NCBI GenBank assembly: GCA_963681505.1
Contig: OY811984.1
Coordinates: 5,579,878 to 5,643,877 of the forward strand
Source: Eunapius fragilis
Lineage: Eukaryota > Porifera > Demospongiae > Spongillida > Spongillidae
Direction of reading: 5' to 3'
Length of the DNA stretch: 64,000 nt
Numbering within the stretch: the stretch's first letter is position 1; each line of letters starts with the position of its first letter. A model generated the notes under the pieces. It was not told the DNA's origin. It did no database searches and saw only the letters and a program-made list of their open reading frames with translations. The translations under genes were made by a program, and so were the position numbers. This document shows positions 33,600 to 45,184 of this stretch, in pieces.

Positions 33600-35345
33600 T
33601 ATCTCATACCAGGTGAAGGTTCAGCCGCCCCTAGAGTTTGGTAAGAACCACTGACTTTGCCTTGGACGAGCAAGTGGCTAGTCGAGAAGTTAGCTGGGAG
33701 TAGACTCCAAAGCCTCCTTTCCCCAGGCTGCATACGACTCCACCACCAATGGTACACAGACCCAGTCCAGTTCCTTACATTTGGCGTCATTAGATGAGTG
33801 CTTTTTCAGCTCAGTGGTCAGTGCAGCTACTCCTGTTGTCACATCCGCTTCCAAAAGAGTTGTAGGATTAAGCGGAGATGTGACAGACAAGTCAAAAGCT
33901 GGTGGCTTGTCCAAGACCCAGTTTGGAACTAAAAGGTCAGCTGGACGGGTGTGGCTGTGATTGGTGAGATTATTACCCATTTCCACCTGGGCACCCAGAT
34001 GAGCTCGCCGGCAGGACTCCGCAAGGATATCACGCAGTTTGTTGTGGCGGGAAACCACATCACCACCCCTTTTGCAGGTAATAGCATGATGGCCAAATGG
34101 ATTCCAAGGCAATCTCAGGGCACAGTGGGCAGCATGAACCATAGGAAAGGTCCAGGCCAAGCCACCACTTAATAGCAACCTGAAATTGGGAAGGGTCAAG
34201 ATGGAGTCCAAGACCCTCTGAAGGAGTAACGGACAGCCACGAACCTGCATGAGGGGAGGAAACAGACAGCAAGCGAGCCTTGTCAGCGATGGAGGACATA
34301 TCCAGGAGAACCTTGAAGAGGTAGTCATCCAGCTTGGAGGAGAGGCTCTTTTGGGTGACTGGAGTCAACAGAGCCTCTGCGTTAATAGCCTCTGATGGTG
34401 GTAGAAAAGAATTAAACATTTGAGTTGCTGTGACAAGGTGGTGTTGAGACTGGGGGCCAAAGCCCAAGGTACAAAGTGAGGCAATGTAAGCTGCAGCGGA
34501 GTGTTGTGAGAGAGAACGCAGACCCAGACCACCTCTACTCAGGCTCAGCATAGCCTGGTACCAGGCATGATCAGAAGTGTCCAGAGCAGTGCATTGTGCA
34601 AAGCACTTACGTACATCCTCATCAAATATCTGAAAGGCTTTTGGGGTATGCAAAGGAGGTGTAGTGCGAGCCAGATGGACAAGTTTACAGAAACCTCCAC
34701 AGATACAAAGGAGTGTAAAGGCCACATGAGGATCAACTGCTCCAACCACTTCCAGACTGGACAGGATTGTTTAACAGCAACAAGTTTTTTTAAAGATGAA
34801 GGCGGAGCAGAAGTCAGCAGTACCAATAGGAACTCCCAAAATATCCAGATTAGGCTCACTCGACTGTTTCATCTCAGGGGGAAAGGAGCTTACACCCTTG
34901 CAGCTGAATACCTGCACACTTAGAGATGTTAATGTGGAGGCCTAAGGAAGGACCCAGCTCATGGATCAATTTCAGGACTGAACACAAAGATGACCTTGGA
35001 CCAGCAAGTGCACTGTCATCAAGATACCAGTATAGAGGACAACCGCTATCTTTGGCAATTGCTGTAATTAGAACATTCAGCACAAGGGAAAAAAAAAAAC
35101 AGAGAACTGAGAGGATCACCTTGCTGCACCCCGGACTTAGATCTCAGTCGCCCTAAGGGATGCCACAAAAAAGGTTGTTGGCTGTAGCACCAGCTTGCCC
35201 AGGGTAGCAGCTCTGGGAAATGCTTTGCACACTCAGAAAGGAGTGACTGCCGGGATACCACATTGAAGGCATTCCTCGTGTCAATCTTCAACACAGCAAA
35301 GTCATCATCACCCCAGTGCTCATCAATACATGCCCGCAGGCCATG
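33600..35345 (-). pseudogene. RLE non-LTR retrotransposon relic B with reverse transcriptase
   Basis: Minus strand, in order: KIDTRNAFNVVSRQSLL and GVQQGDPLSS, then YWYLDDSAL (the RT Y-x-D-D active site), HINISKCAGIQLQG, then DPHVAFTLLCICGGFCKLVHL, LSLSRGGLGLRSLS, the knuckle CCPLCPEIAL / GHHAITCKRGGDVVSRHN and the core TRPADLLVPNWVLDKPPAFDL. The fingers region of RT is missing. Frame changes occur at an A-run near 35,090, near 34,860 and near 34,090. The domain order RT, knuckle, RLE is that of R2/R4/NeSL/Utopia-type elements; I cannot assign the clade by eye. Confidence 0.8.
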
Positions 35346-35420
35346 TGCTTATATCTCATTATTAAATAGAACTTGATATATCTGTGTCTATATGACATGT
35401 AAGGATAACGTGCCGGTAAA

Positions 35421-35830
35421 TTTCGAAGCGATCGGTACTATTGCCGTTCTTCAAAACCGTTCGTAGCTCGAGTTATACCTTCCTAAGAAGAAGAAGAAGA
35501 ATAAGAATTATTTTAGGACTGGGCACGAGAGACAGGAAATTGTCAGTTTCTCTATAACCACACCGTTTTATGACACGGAACCAACGTAGAACTGTAGATC
35601 GTTGTGCTCTCATTCCACCGCGATAAAGAGATAAACGATCCATTTCTCCATTGTCCCTCCAGACGCTAGTGAAGTTTTATTAATGACTTCATTAACCCTC
35701 ATATACATGTATTGAACCTGCTGCCGCAGGTTCAGATTAGCGAGTTGGCAAAAAAAACAAGTGTGTGAAATCACTAAACCAGCGCCATGTGTCTGGGGAA
35801 ACGTTTACATTGCAGTCTGGTGACTTGACC
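35421..35830. repeat. Dispersed repeat F, left half, with conserved hairpin
   Basis: Homologous to 45,185-45,505. It contains GAACCTGC-TGCC-GCAGGTTC (35,717-35,736), whose stem is identical in the other copy while the loop differs. It continues into the sequence that flanks the THAP element and is matched in reverse at 42,060-42,140. Confidence 0.65.
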
Positions 35831-35931
35831 ACAAGCACGTATAGAGCTCTTTCATGGTCACGTGACAAAAAGCAATTAATCACGTAAATGTAATGACGTT
35901 ATCGTGTCCGCCATATTGGTGCTCGGCTGAA

Positions 35932-36363
35932 ATGGGAGTCTGCGTTGTCGACCAGTGTTTGACCAATTCTATGGTAGGCAAGGGCACAAGATTGTACGGG
36001 ATACCTAAAGTAAGAGCCCAGTATGGTGAATATGAGCTAGAATTGTCACAGAGACGAAGGAACGGCTTCCTGGCTGCAATCGGTCGTAAAGACTCGGCGT
36101 CACTTCATAACGCTTGGATATGTTCCCTGCCCTTCATCAAGGGCAAACCAGCGCAGTCACTGTATAGTGAATTAGTCCCAGATTGGCTGCCTTCACTGAA
36201 TCTTCCGGGTATATGTAAGAAAAGCCCAAGTAACAGCGACATTGAACGGCCCTTAGGTACTCGAAAAGACGGCGCGCAGCTACTAAGCGAGAACAAAATG
36301 CGAATAAAAAGTGCAGTGTACCAGGAGTTGCGGCAAAGTCAAAGGCTGTGGATAGTGAGCTGA
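35932..36363 (+). pseudogene. THAP-domain protein, zinc ligand changed
   Basis: 143 residues starting MGVCVVDQC. The THAP pattern is clear: C-x4-C at the N-terminus, RRNGFLAAIGRKD (usually R..W...I.R), then AWICSLPFIKGKPA and DWLPSLNL. In a working THAP zinc finger the third and fourth ligands are C-x2-H. Here the histidine is proline (CSLP), and the usual Trp is Phe. The fold is therefore probably broken, or this copy is decaying. THAP domains bind DNA in P-element and related transposases. Its start lies about 75 bp inside the terminal repeat. Confidence 0.7.
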
Positions 36364-36403
36364 ATGAAAGTAGCGGGGGTATGTCCACCGAGACGATGTG
36401 CGT

Positions 36404-36673
36404 TTGTAGTATGTCTTTCACCCATCCACTAACAAACTGGTTATAAGCCTCCAGAGATTTATGGGCTTTGAACTGTTTGCTAGTTATAAAACTGGTCTGC
36501 AATACTAAATACGATACCAAATCGCATCCACTAACTGGTGGTACAACGTCCGATTTTTCTCCAACGAAGTCAGATGAGAACGGATCTAACCCACCAATGC
36601 TTTCGATTTTATCCATATATCGAGTCTTTGCGTCTGGAGGCAAGCTATCTGCATACAAAGACAGCTTTGACAT
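36404..36673 (-). CDS. N-terminal exon of a YqaJ/SWIM-type transposon-associated protein
   Basis: Minus-strand ATG at 36,673. Residues 1-20 (MSKLSLYADSLPPDAKTRYM), DLVSYLVLQTSF (51-62) and KAHKSLEAYNQFVSGWVKD (69-87) are the hallmark start of a protein family common in sponge, cnidarian and mollusc genomes, whose full members carry a SWIM zinc finger and a YqaJ-type exonuclease. That assignment is from memory of the family. Similarity ends after residue about 87; the frame stays open to 36,137 but is antisense to the THAP ORF there. The rest is missing, so this is a partial gene. Confidence 0.6.
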
Positions 36674-36799
36674 GCTTTACGTTTAAAGAGCGGAATACCC
36701 GAGCACCAATATGGCGGATAATTGATTACGTCAACTAATATATCACATGATTGCTGCTACGGATCACGCGATGAAAGAGCTCTATACATGCGCAACGTA

Positions 36800-37190
36800 A
36801 AAAATAAATTTAAAAAAGCACATCGGATCTCGCATCAGATTATATTGTTATAGATTTTGATCTAACATGTACATGCACCCTTCAGTCGTAAAACTTGAAT
36901 TATTCGGTTTTTAAGTCAACAAAGAATGTGCGACCTGGATCAGAAGGTCTCATGGGGTTGAAGAATGCCACAAAACGTAATTTGGTCCAGATAAATCAAG
37001 GAATCGACACGTTTTAAACATGGTCACAATTCGATTTCAGGTCACAAAGCTGGCATAATGCAGATCAAAGCTACAAGTCATTTGGTAATATATAGGTCAT
37101 AGAGATGGACCTTTTACCGCTGACGTCGCAATGAATTGGGGGGGGGGGGGGGGCAACTTTAAAATAGTATAATTTCATCATCATAGCTCC
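36800..37190. repeat. Right half of the interrupted dispersed repeat, then G-run
   Basis: GCGCAACGTAAAAAATAAAT through GAAGGTCTCATGGGGTTGAAG matches, in reverse, 41,880-42,050. A run of about 16 G lies at 37,139-37,154. No gene. Confidence 0.6.
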
Positions 37191-37204
37191 TACATACTTA
37201 TCCT

Positions 37205-37510
37205 TTTAAAGATTCGCTAAGAAGTCAATTATCGCACACATCATTTTTGTTGTATTTACGTAATACGACGAAGCGTTTGTCAATAGTAATGGATTTCCGG
37301 TCAGCTTGTGAGCGCTGTTCCATCTGCAGGATAACTGGCGGGGCGAAGGAGGAATATTGATATAGGCATTACCAACTTTTTGTGATAAATAAACATGTAT
37401 ACCCACTACGTACATGTGCATGGCAGGCGTCAGTGGTAAGCATGCAACAGACATATATCGTCAAGACTGAATTTTTGTTGTGTGTGTGCATGTGTATACA
37501 TATATATTTA
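37205..37510. repeat. Duplicated spacer upstream of copy 4
   Basis: Matches 13,790-14,300 and 23,780-24,310 but lacks MITE-2 and several hundred bases around it. Confidence 0.7.
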
Positions 37511-37524
37511 TATACACAGGCACA

Positions 37525-38112
37525 AGCTAATAGCAGTTAGGAGGGTGAGAGCTCTCTGGCAAGATGGCTCTGGTGATGGAACGAACCAGAGTCATATTCA
37601 ACCGGCCATAGATCTCTGCCACCACTGGGGAGGACTGGTGAATGGCCAGGTAGGACGCCAACCTGGAGAAGGTATCATGGGCTTGCTTGCCCCAATTACC
37701 ATACGTCTTCACTGCCAATAGAATCAGTACAGGACCAGCCCAACTCTTGGCATTTGGGGCATTGGAGTGGAGTTTGCGGACCTCTGCTGCTAGAGCTGCT
37801 GCATCAGCCTGGTGACATGACTCAATCAATATGGCAGAGCAGAATGGTGAAGTGATGGCCAGGTCAAGCACTGCAGGTTTGCCTCTGTCCCAGCCAGCAA
37901 TAAGGATGTCAGCAGGTCTGGTGTGGGCAAGGTCTCTGGTGAGACCATGACCTCTCTCCAAACGCACATGCACTCATGACAGCAGATGTCGAATATCGGG
38001 CGTAGTTGATTATGGCGTATGACTATGTCTCCCCCATGCCTGCAGGTCACCGTATGGTGGCCAAGAGGATCAGGAGTAGTATTGGGGCAGAATGGGCACA
38101 TGGATCAACCGG
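37525..38112 (-). pseudogene. RLE retrotransposon piece, antisense, third copy
   Basis: Minus strand: MCPFCPNTTPDPLGHHTVTC and RHGGDIVIRHNQLR, then TRPADILIAGWDRGKPAVLDL in the shifted frame, and IYGRLNMTLVRSITRAILPE. Same position relative to the gene as 14,600 and 24,610, with a slightly better preserved frame. Confidence 0.75.
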
Positions 38113-38184
38113 AAGTATCCAAACCCAGCCACCACCTAATGGCCATATATATAATAATATCATGATAATAATGTGAGTGTGTGG

Positions 38185-38268
<84 letters not shown>
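38185..38268. repeat. (TG)n microsatellite
   Basis: About 40 TG units upstream of copy 4. Confidence 0.95.
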
Positions 38269-38270
<2 letters not shown>

Positions 38271-38369
38271 AATCATAGATTTTTTAATGAGTTTTAAATA
38301 ATTGAGTCGCCATTTTGTTGTTTACGAACAACTTAGTACAGTAGCTGCCTAAATTTTTTAAATCTATAA

Positions 38370-38560
38370 GTGCGGCATGGCGTAGTATTTACGCGGCGCG
38401 TTCCTACACAAATTTGGAATATGGCCGGCCATGACTCTACTATAATGCGCATACGCAACGTGACGGCCGTAGGATCATATGGAATATGGCCTCGGGGCGC
38501 GCGTTCATCTGCAGGATGACGGTGGCTCCCCACCAATGAATATCTAAATTCAAGCCACGC
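38370..38560 (+). promoter_or_regulatory. Promoter of YWTD-EGF gene copy 4, motifs altered
   Basis: The block aligns with the other three, but the CArG site reads ACAAATTTGG (38,408-38,417), the NRF1-type site TGCGCATACGCA (38,446-38,457) and the TATA element TATCTAAA (38,541-38,548). Each has one substitution at a consensus position. Confidence 0.55.
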
Positions 38561-38631
38561 TTCGGCATAATAAAAGCGTATACGCCTGCAAACCTATTAC
38601 TATCTACTGTCACTGCATTTGAACGATGAGT

Positions 38632-41374
38632 ATGACCATTCCATTGTTCTTGGCGATCTTTCTTTCCCTCATATTCGTTGCAGCATCGCAGGAAGGTATG
38701 CATGAAGACGGTCAGTCTTGGCAAATTGAAAATGCATTCTCTTCCCCCCCCCCCCCCCCCCCCCCCCCCTCCCCAACTGCATTCTGTGTATAGAACCCAC
38801 GGAACAACCTGCTCCTTTGAATTCAAAGGCTCAGTGGACTGCTTTGAATCCGAACAAGATTAGTTCTTCATTCTTAAGCCGGGAAAAGTCTTCACAGGCT
38901 AAAGCTAAACGACAAGCGGCAAGTACTGGTAAGATATTCTATTATATATCCGTATTATGCATAATTATAATGTTATACCTAATAAAGCAGATGCTGACGC
39001 GTCGCTAATTTTTACTAGTCGAAGATATCTAGCGGTTGTAAGCTTGGATGGGTCATTGCTCGCTGCGCTCGATCTAGGCATCGGTGCCAATGCCATTGGC
39101 GTGGACTTCGATATCAGGTATAACACATGCATGTACACGCGAGTTTGGATGATTTTGTATGTCCGCCTGCTGCAGGAGAAACTACTTTCTTTTCAGCGAT
39201 GTTAGTCAGGGGGTGATAGTACGACTTTACAATAATCAGAATGGGTTGATTCTCACGTCAAAGGCCCTCACCACTCCTGGTAATTTTTTTTTTAAATTAA
39301 GGTCCTAATTGAGATCTTAATTATATTGCAATCGCTTGTAAACAGACGGCATCGCCTGGGACTGGATCAACGAAAAAATTTACTGGACGGATGCTGATGA
39401 GAAAGAGATTGAGGTTCTAGATCCCGCCAGTGGATTACGTGCTGTTCTGGTCGACACGGGTGCATCAAGCATCCCACGTGCTATTGTTTTGGATCCAACA
39501 ACACGGTACGTCAATTATTCTTACATGCTTTCACTCTTATTAAATCTGATACCTATAAGTCCAGCTAGCTATTTAGCATGCACGTGCACAGGATGCATCA
39601 CTGCACTGCATGTTGACTTATAAGGTTATAGAGTTAGGATTTAGTACAATTACCACACAAAGTAAAACTGATGTACATGTCATGTACTTACAATACAACT
39701 TGTGTGTATACATGCATGCACTGTACGTATATTAATTTTATCACTCAAAATGTGGTATAGATTGTCTAAACATATGTGTTTCATAGGATTTAAAACTTTT
39801 ATGTATGTATATGGTCGGAGTGTTTCAAGTCACATTTCTTCCCCTATGTAGGACCATGTTCTGGACTGACTGGGGAAGCTCACCTAGAATAGAAAGAGCA
39901 TCAATGTCAGGAAATGACAGATTTGTTTTACATAGCACCAACTTGGTGTGGCCAAATGGACTGACAATTGACTATGACACCCAGAATATTTACTGGGTGG
40001 ATGGTTCATTGCACAGACTGGAGACATCAAAGAGTGATGGCAGCCAGAGAAGACTTCTGACAACGATTGGTTTGGCACATCCTTTCGGAATAACAGTTTG
40101 TGCAGGCATGCTTTACTGGACTGACTGGTCATATAGTGCAGTCCTGCAAGCACCAATAGCAGCTCCTTCAAACGTCAGTTTTCTCTTTGACAACCTTGCC
40201 AACAACCCAATGGCCATACAGTGTGTTTCAGCCCGCAGACAACCATTAGGTTTGCCTAGTGATTAGCTTACTATAACAATGCATGCATGCAATGCCATCA
40301 AGCTGGAGGGAGCATGCAATTCATGTTAAGTTTTATTTACTCCCCTTACCTGCTCCAAATTCATGCACTAGTTAAATGTAATTTATTATCTCTCGCTTTC
40401 TAACTTTTACTGTATGTTGAGTAATTTATTTCTCTCTGTTTTACCTAATTTTCAGTTTCAAATCCATGTAAAAACAATAATGGAAATTGCAGCCACTTGT
40501 GTCTTCTAAGCTCTACATCTCCTAAGAACTACACATGTTCCTGTCCAGCAGGATTAATGTTGGGAAGCAACCAACTGACCTGCACTGGTATATAACTCAT
40601 TATTCTGTACTCTGATAATGTCAATTTGGTTTTGTATTTTAATTAATCATTAATAGAGCATAATCTTAATAGTATTTGTCTGTTTACAATCATTTCGAGC
40701 AGACATCTCCTGTTAATGTTTTCATTGTTGAATATTTCCATTTTCACAGATGCTACATGTAAATTGCCATGTCAAAATGGTGGAACATGTGTGAGAGGAA
40801 TATGTGTATGCACCAAGCAGTGGACTGGATCTCAGTGTTCTCAACGTGAGTAGAGTCATTTTGTATATTTGTCTGTTGCTGGCACGTGGTGACTAATTAA
40901 TATCAAATATCAAGTTTCATCGGTCGCTTTGCTCTATATAACACCCTGTAGCTCTTTGCTTCACTCCTACTGGTTGTCTTAATGGTGGAGTCTGCACTAG
41001 TCCTAACAACTGCACTTGTTCTTCTCAGTGGACAGGAGCAAACTGCCTAACTCGTACAGGCTATATAATTGACTTCATAAACGTTTTATTTATCCTTTTT
41101 TTATTTTACTGATAGCTGTTTGCAGTCCTGCTTGTGTGAATGGATACTGTACTCTCCCCAATGTTTGCAATTGCATCAAGGGATGGTATGGAGCTTCCTG
41201 TAACAGAGGTTAGGAAATCCATGTACTACATATGCAATTAGTCTTCTCATCACATGACAATCTGCACCCCTTACAGCCATTTGCAATCCCCCATGCCAAA
41301 ATGGAGGGCTGTGTACCTCTCCTGGTGTATGCAGATGCCTACCAGGCCAAAGTGGACCCCAATGCCAAAATTAG
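38632..41374 (+). CDS. YWTD beta-propeller / EGF secreted protein, copy 4
   Basis: Exons 38632-38695, 38794-38928, 38988-39117, 39176-39279, 39346-39505, 39852-40249, 40456-40587, 40750-40845, 40952-41053, 41116-41208, 41277-41374; 504 codons with exon lengths identical to copies 1 and 2. Signal peptide, KRQ-containing linker, six propeller blades and five EGF modules as in copy 1. Distinct residues include [17 protein letters not shown] in blade 1, [13 protein letters not shown] in blade 2 and GYC for GNC in EGF 4. All EGF cysteines are kept. The upstream motifs are altered, so expression may differ. After the stop comes the degenerate 38-bp repeat and the tail found after copy 2. Confidence 0.86.
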
Positions 41375-42240
41375 AACGCTTTGTGACTTTTAGACTGTTT
41401 CTGATTAATGCTGCATGTGTGACTTTAGACTATTTTGATTAACGCTTGTGACTTTTAGACAGTTTTTGATCAATGCTGTGTGACTTGGAAATGTGCATTG
41501 GTACAATCCAGCTTTGAAAATTACATCTGAACACAATGTTCAAACCTGCATGCATGCATGTATACATGCTATATTGTTTATACCAGCTTGGGGCGAAACA
41601 AATAAAATCTCTGCTCTTATGGACTCGCAGAAATCAATGAACTGTAACTCCATGATGGACAGACTAATTTCCAGTGCGTCAGAAAGAAGTTGTAGAGGAC
41701 ATAGGTGTCTCATAGAAAATGAAATAATATGCGCTAGGTCCCTTTACGATCCATAATATTTATATAATATAGTGCATGTTTTAACTTGATAATTTCCGCT
41801 CCTCTCGCAACAACGTTCGTACGATGGCTCAGGTAAAAAGTGAGCTCTATCAGTAAATGAGAATGGACGCATCGATTTCTTGGTGGAACAGGATCTGAGT
41901 TTTGTGGCTTTCTTCAACCAGACGAGACCTTCTAATCCAGGCCGCACTTACAAAAATTCGTTGTGCAAGTTTTACGACTGCAAAGGTATACATGTACACG
42001 TAGACCAAAATCCAACTATATAATTATCGATGCACTTCACGTTGCGCTTGTATAAGTGCTTGTGGTCAAGTCACCAGACTGCAATGTAAACGTTTCCCAC
42101 ACATGGCCCTGGTTAGTGATATTCACACACTTGTTTTTGTTTCTACAACCGCTAATATAGTTTTGATTTCATGCGTTGCAATATCAATCTGTTCCTGTTG
42201 TAAAATATCATTTTCTGTAGTTTGAATGATAGTGAATTAG
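41375..42240. repeat. 38-bp repeat, gene tail and empty site of the THAP element
   Basis: 41,375-41,490 is the degenerate 38-bp repeat; 41,493-41,990 matches 18,580-19,100. From about 41,880 to 42,140 the reverse strand matches the repeat that the THAP element interrupts; the uninterrupted junction is at 42,045-42,062. No gene. Confidence 0.7.
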
Positions 42241-42453
42241 ACAGAAAATATGCTCTTGTGAGAATGCATATATATGGATGCATGCAGGGACGTAATGTGC
42301 ATAGAATTGGGTAGATGCATGGCTGCAGGGTCAGTCAGGTGATGTGTAGGGATTGGTGGAATACAGGTTGCAGTGTCATCCCAGGAAGAGCGATGGCCAT
42401 GTTTTTTAGTGTCCCTAGTTCTGTTACAGGTTGTAAATAATCTGAAACATTCT

Positions 42454-43110
42454 CCCCTCCCCTCCCCTCCCCTCCCCTCCCCTCCCCTCCCCTCCCCTCC
42501 CCTCCCCTCCCCTCCCCTCCCCTCCCCTCCCCTCCCCTCCCCTCCCCTCCCCTCCCCTCCCCTCCCCTCCCCTCCCCTCCCCTCCCCTCCCCTCCCCTCC
42601 CCTCCCCTCCCCTCCTCTCCTTCCCACCCTTCACTCCCTCCTCCCCTCCTTTCCTCCCCTTCCCTCCTTTCCTCCCCTTCCCTCCTTTCCTCCCCTTCCC
42701 TCCTTCCTCCCCTCCCTCCCTCCCCTTTCTCCATCCCTCCCTCCCTCTCTCCGTCCCTCCCTCCCTCCCTCCCTCCCTCCCTCCCTCCCTCCCTCCCTCC
42801 CTCCCTCCCTCCCTCCCTCCCTCCCTCCCTCCCTCCCTCCCTCCCTCCCTCCCTCCCTCCCTCCCTCCCTCCTTCCCTCCCTCCCTCCCTCCCTCCTCCC
42901 TCCCTCCCCCTCCCTCCCTCCCTTTCCTCCCTCCCTCCCTCCCCTTTCCTCCCTCCCTCCCTTCCTCTCTCCCCTGCTTCCCTCCCTTCGTCCCTCCCCT
43001 GCTTCCCTTCCTTCCTCCCCTGTTTCCCTCCCTTCCTCCCCTGCTTCCCTCCCTTCCTCCCCTGCTTCCCTTCCTCCCTCCTCTGCTTCCCTCCCTTCCT
43101 CCCTCCTCTG
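42454..43110. repeat. (CCCCT)n and (CCCT)n tracts
   Basis: About 32 CCCCT units (42,454-42,617), mixed C/T sequence, then about 35 CCCT units (42,735-42,870) and degenerate CTCCCTTCC to 43,110. One strand is pure pyrimidine for more than 600 bp. Long open frames here on both strands are low-complexity artefacts. Confidence 0.95.
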
Positions 43111-43116
43111 CTTCCC

Positions 43117-45060
43117 CGAAGGACTGGGTATTGGTAGGTTTCTAGTCACCCACTCAAGCTTGTTCAAATGGGGTGATTGTAATCTTTACCTGGAGCAATG
43201 AAGTATAGTGCAGGGAAGAGATTTGTGGGAGTAATTTTTTGGGGTTTTTTTTGTTTGTCTGTTAGTTAGTTTTTTGTTAGCTTGCTTTTTTGGGGAGAGG
43301 AATTAATGCCTCAGGGACCAGTGTCACATTTCACCACTGAACTGCATTGTTATTTAATTTTCATCATCTGCTGAATGATGCGGTCGTTGTGGATGTGGAC
43401 GAGGACTCTTTGGAGTCTCCTTACACCGAGGATCGGAACAGCATCCCTGCCAATATCATTGCCAATCTGAAGCGTGTCCTTAACTGAGAAGCGCAACATT
43501 GGCTATGGAGACAACCTAGCCAAGGCCTTCATGTGGCTATGGAGACAACCTAGCCAAGGCCTTCATGTGGCTATGGAGACAACCTAGCCAAGGCCTTCAT
43601 GTGGCTATGGAGACAACCTAGCCAAGGCCTTCATGTGGCTATGGAGACAACCTAGCCAAGGCCTTCATGTGGCTATGGAGACAACCTAGCCAAGGCCTTC
43701 ATGTGGCTATGGAGACAACCTAGCCAAGGCCTTTGTGTGGCTATGCTCAGGCGTTACAGGAGTGCCCTGAAACTGAAACAGGTACTGCATGTGCAATTAT
43801 TGAAATGAGATGGGAGAGAGGGGAGGAGGGAGGGGAAGTGTTGGCTGCATTTTGGGGGAGGACTGCCATGCTGTGATAGTAGGTGCACATCTAAAAAGAG
43901 GGAGGGGATGGGGACATAGGGGATAGAGGACATGAGGGGGAGAGGAATAGAAATAGGGAATAGCTGCTCACTGGAGAGGGAAATTAGTGCACAATTTAAC
44001 TGATTGTTATAGGTGGTGGGTGGTGGTGGTGGTGCATGGTGGTGGTGGCAGGGTGATGGTACTGTAGTGATGGTGGTGGTGGTGGTGTGATGGTGGTGGT
44101 GGTGGTGGTGGTGGTGGTGGTGGTGCAGCCCAGGGCCAAGCTCAAATTAGCTGACCCGTTTAGTGACTTAGTGAAGCTGGCGAAGGCCAAAGAGGGGAAG
44201 CAGCTTAGTTGAGTTTGCCATGTTACATGTAGGTTTCTTTTAATGTTGCTGTTGCACCAGAAATGTTGTCTGTTGGGAAATATTTTCATTGAATTTTTAT
44301 GTAATTCTTTGAAAATAAATTATGATTATATGTTGAGTACATTTTTGGCAGTCCTATGGGGGAGGGGGGCCTGCAAAGAACAAATTATGTTTGACTAAGC
44401 CACTAAAAATGCTTGTATTAGTGAGACTGTAAGGTGATGTGATGATGATGTGGTCACCAACAAGTGATAACACAACAGAATGTCTTGCAAAAAACTGAAT
44501 TCTTATTTTAAAAACAAGAAAATAAAAAACATTATTTATGAGAAAGTGGATCGTATAGAGGATTTCAAGGCAATAGTGGTGTAAACAAGGGTCTAATAAT
44601 CAGGGAATATGTAATAATCCTATATTTAGCACATGTGTAGTAAATATGGGACTATTATATTTTCCTTTATTATTTGACCCTTCATTACACCACCATTGCC
44701 TTCAAATCCTATATACCACCAACGATGACTAAAAATGAACGGGAATAATTGGACCAAATATTAACCTGACCCACCCTAGCCTGGTCCCAGCGCACATAAG
44801 CAGCTTTGATGTACGAGATAGTAAAGAGGCTCTGGATACTTTGATGTGTAAATTGCTTGTGAACAACATAGGCTTAGTCTCATTCCCAGACCAGACATAC
44901 ATACTAGCATGTTTATAAACATTGAGTCATATGGTCCTAAGGAGGTCGATTTTTAATCAACTTCACTAACCAAGAAACACCAAAGACATCTTGTGTTAGT
45001 CTGGGTGCAAGACCTTTATAATTAGATGTAAATAATAAATAATTATAAAGGGTCTGGTGC
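43117..45060. repeat. Post-gene block E, second copy
   Basis: Matches 27,415-29,346. Differences: a 34-bp unit (GGCTATGGAGACAACCTAGC plus CAAGGCCTTCATGT) is present seven times at 43,500-43,738 versus once at 27,863; the GTG tract (44,010-44,125) is short and interrupted; a MITE-1 variant is at 44,532-44,726. Confidence 0.8.
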
Positions 45061-45184
45061 CCAGACTAATCTTGTAATTGCATCGGTGAATTACATAGTA
45101 AGTTTTTATTAGGTGCTACTCACTTTTGTATTTCGCCCGGTGTATCATACATGTATCTGATCCCTAAAGTTAAAATCCGGATAT

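Larger units (their letters stand above)
35839..36787. mobile_element. THAP / YqaJ-associated DNA transposon, compact copy
   Basis: The ends match as inverted repeats: GTATAGAGCTCTTTCAT at 35,839-35,855 and its complement at 36,771-36,787. A second perfect inverted block, TCCGCCATATTGGTGCTCGG, lies at 35,907-35,926 and 36,699-36,718. The related repeat at 42,045-42,062 (reverse strand) reads CACAAGCAC-T-TATA-CAAGCGCAACG without the insert, so TATA at both edges is the probable target duplication and GAGCTCTTTCAT the terminal repeat. Inside, one ORF starts at each end and reads inward. Confidence 0.75.

Noticed and set aside
36137-36400. C-terminal half of the minus-strand YqaJ-type ORF
   Set aside because: It is antisense to the THAP ORF and has no similarity to the family after residue about 87.
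42237-43167. Open frames of 165-254 codons rich in Pro/Leu/Ser or Gly/Arg/Glu
   Set aside because: They are translations of CCCCT and CCCT repeats in several frames on both strands.
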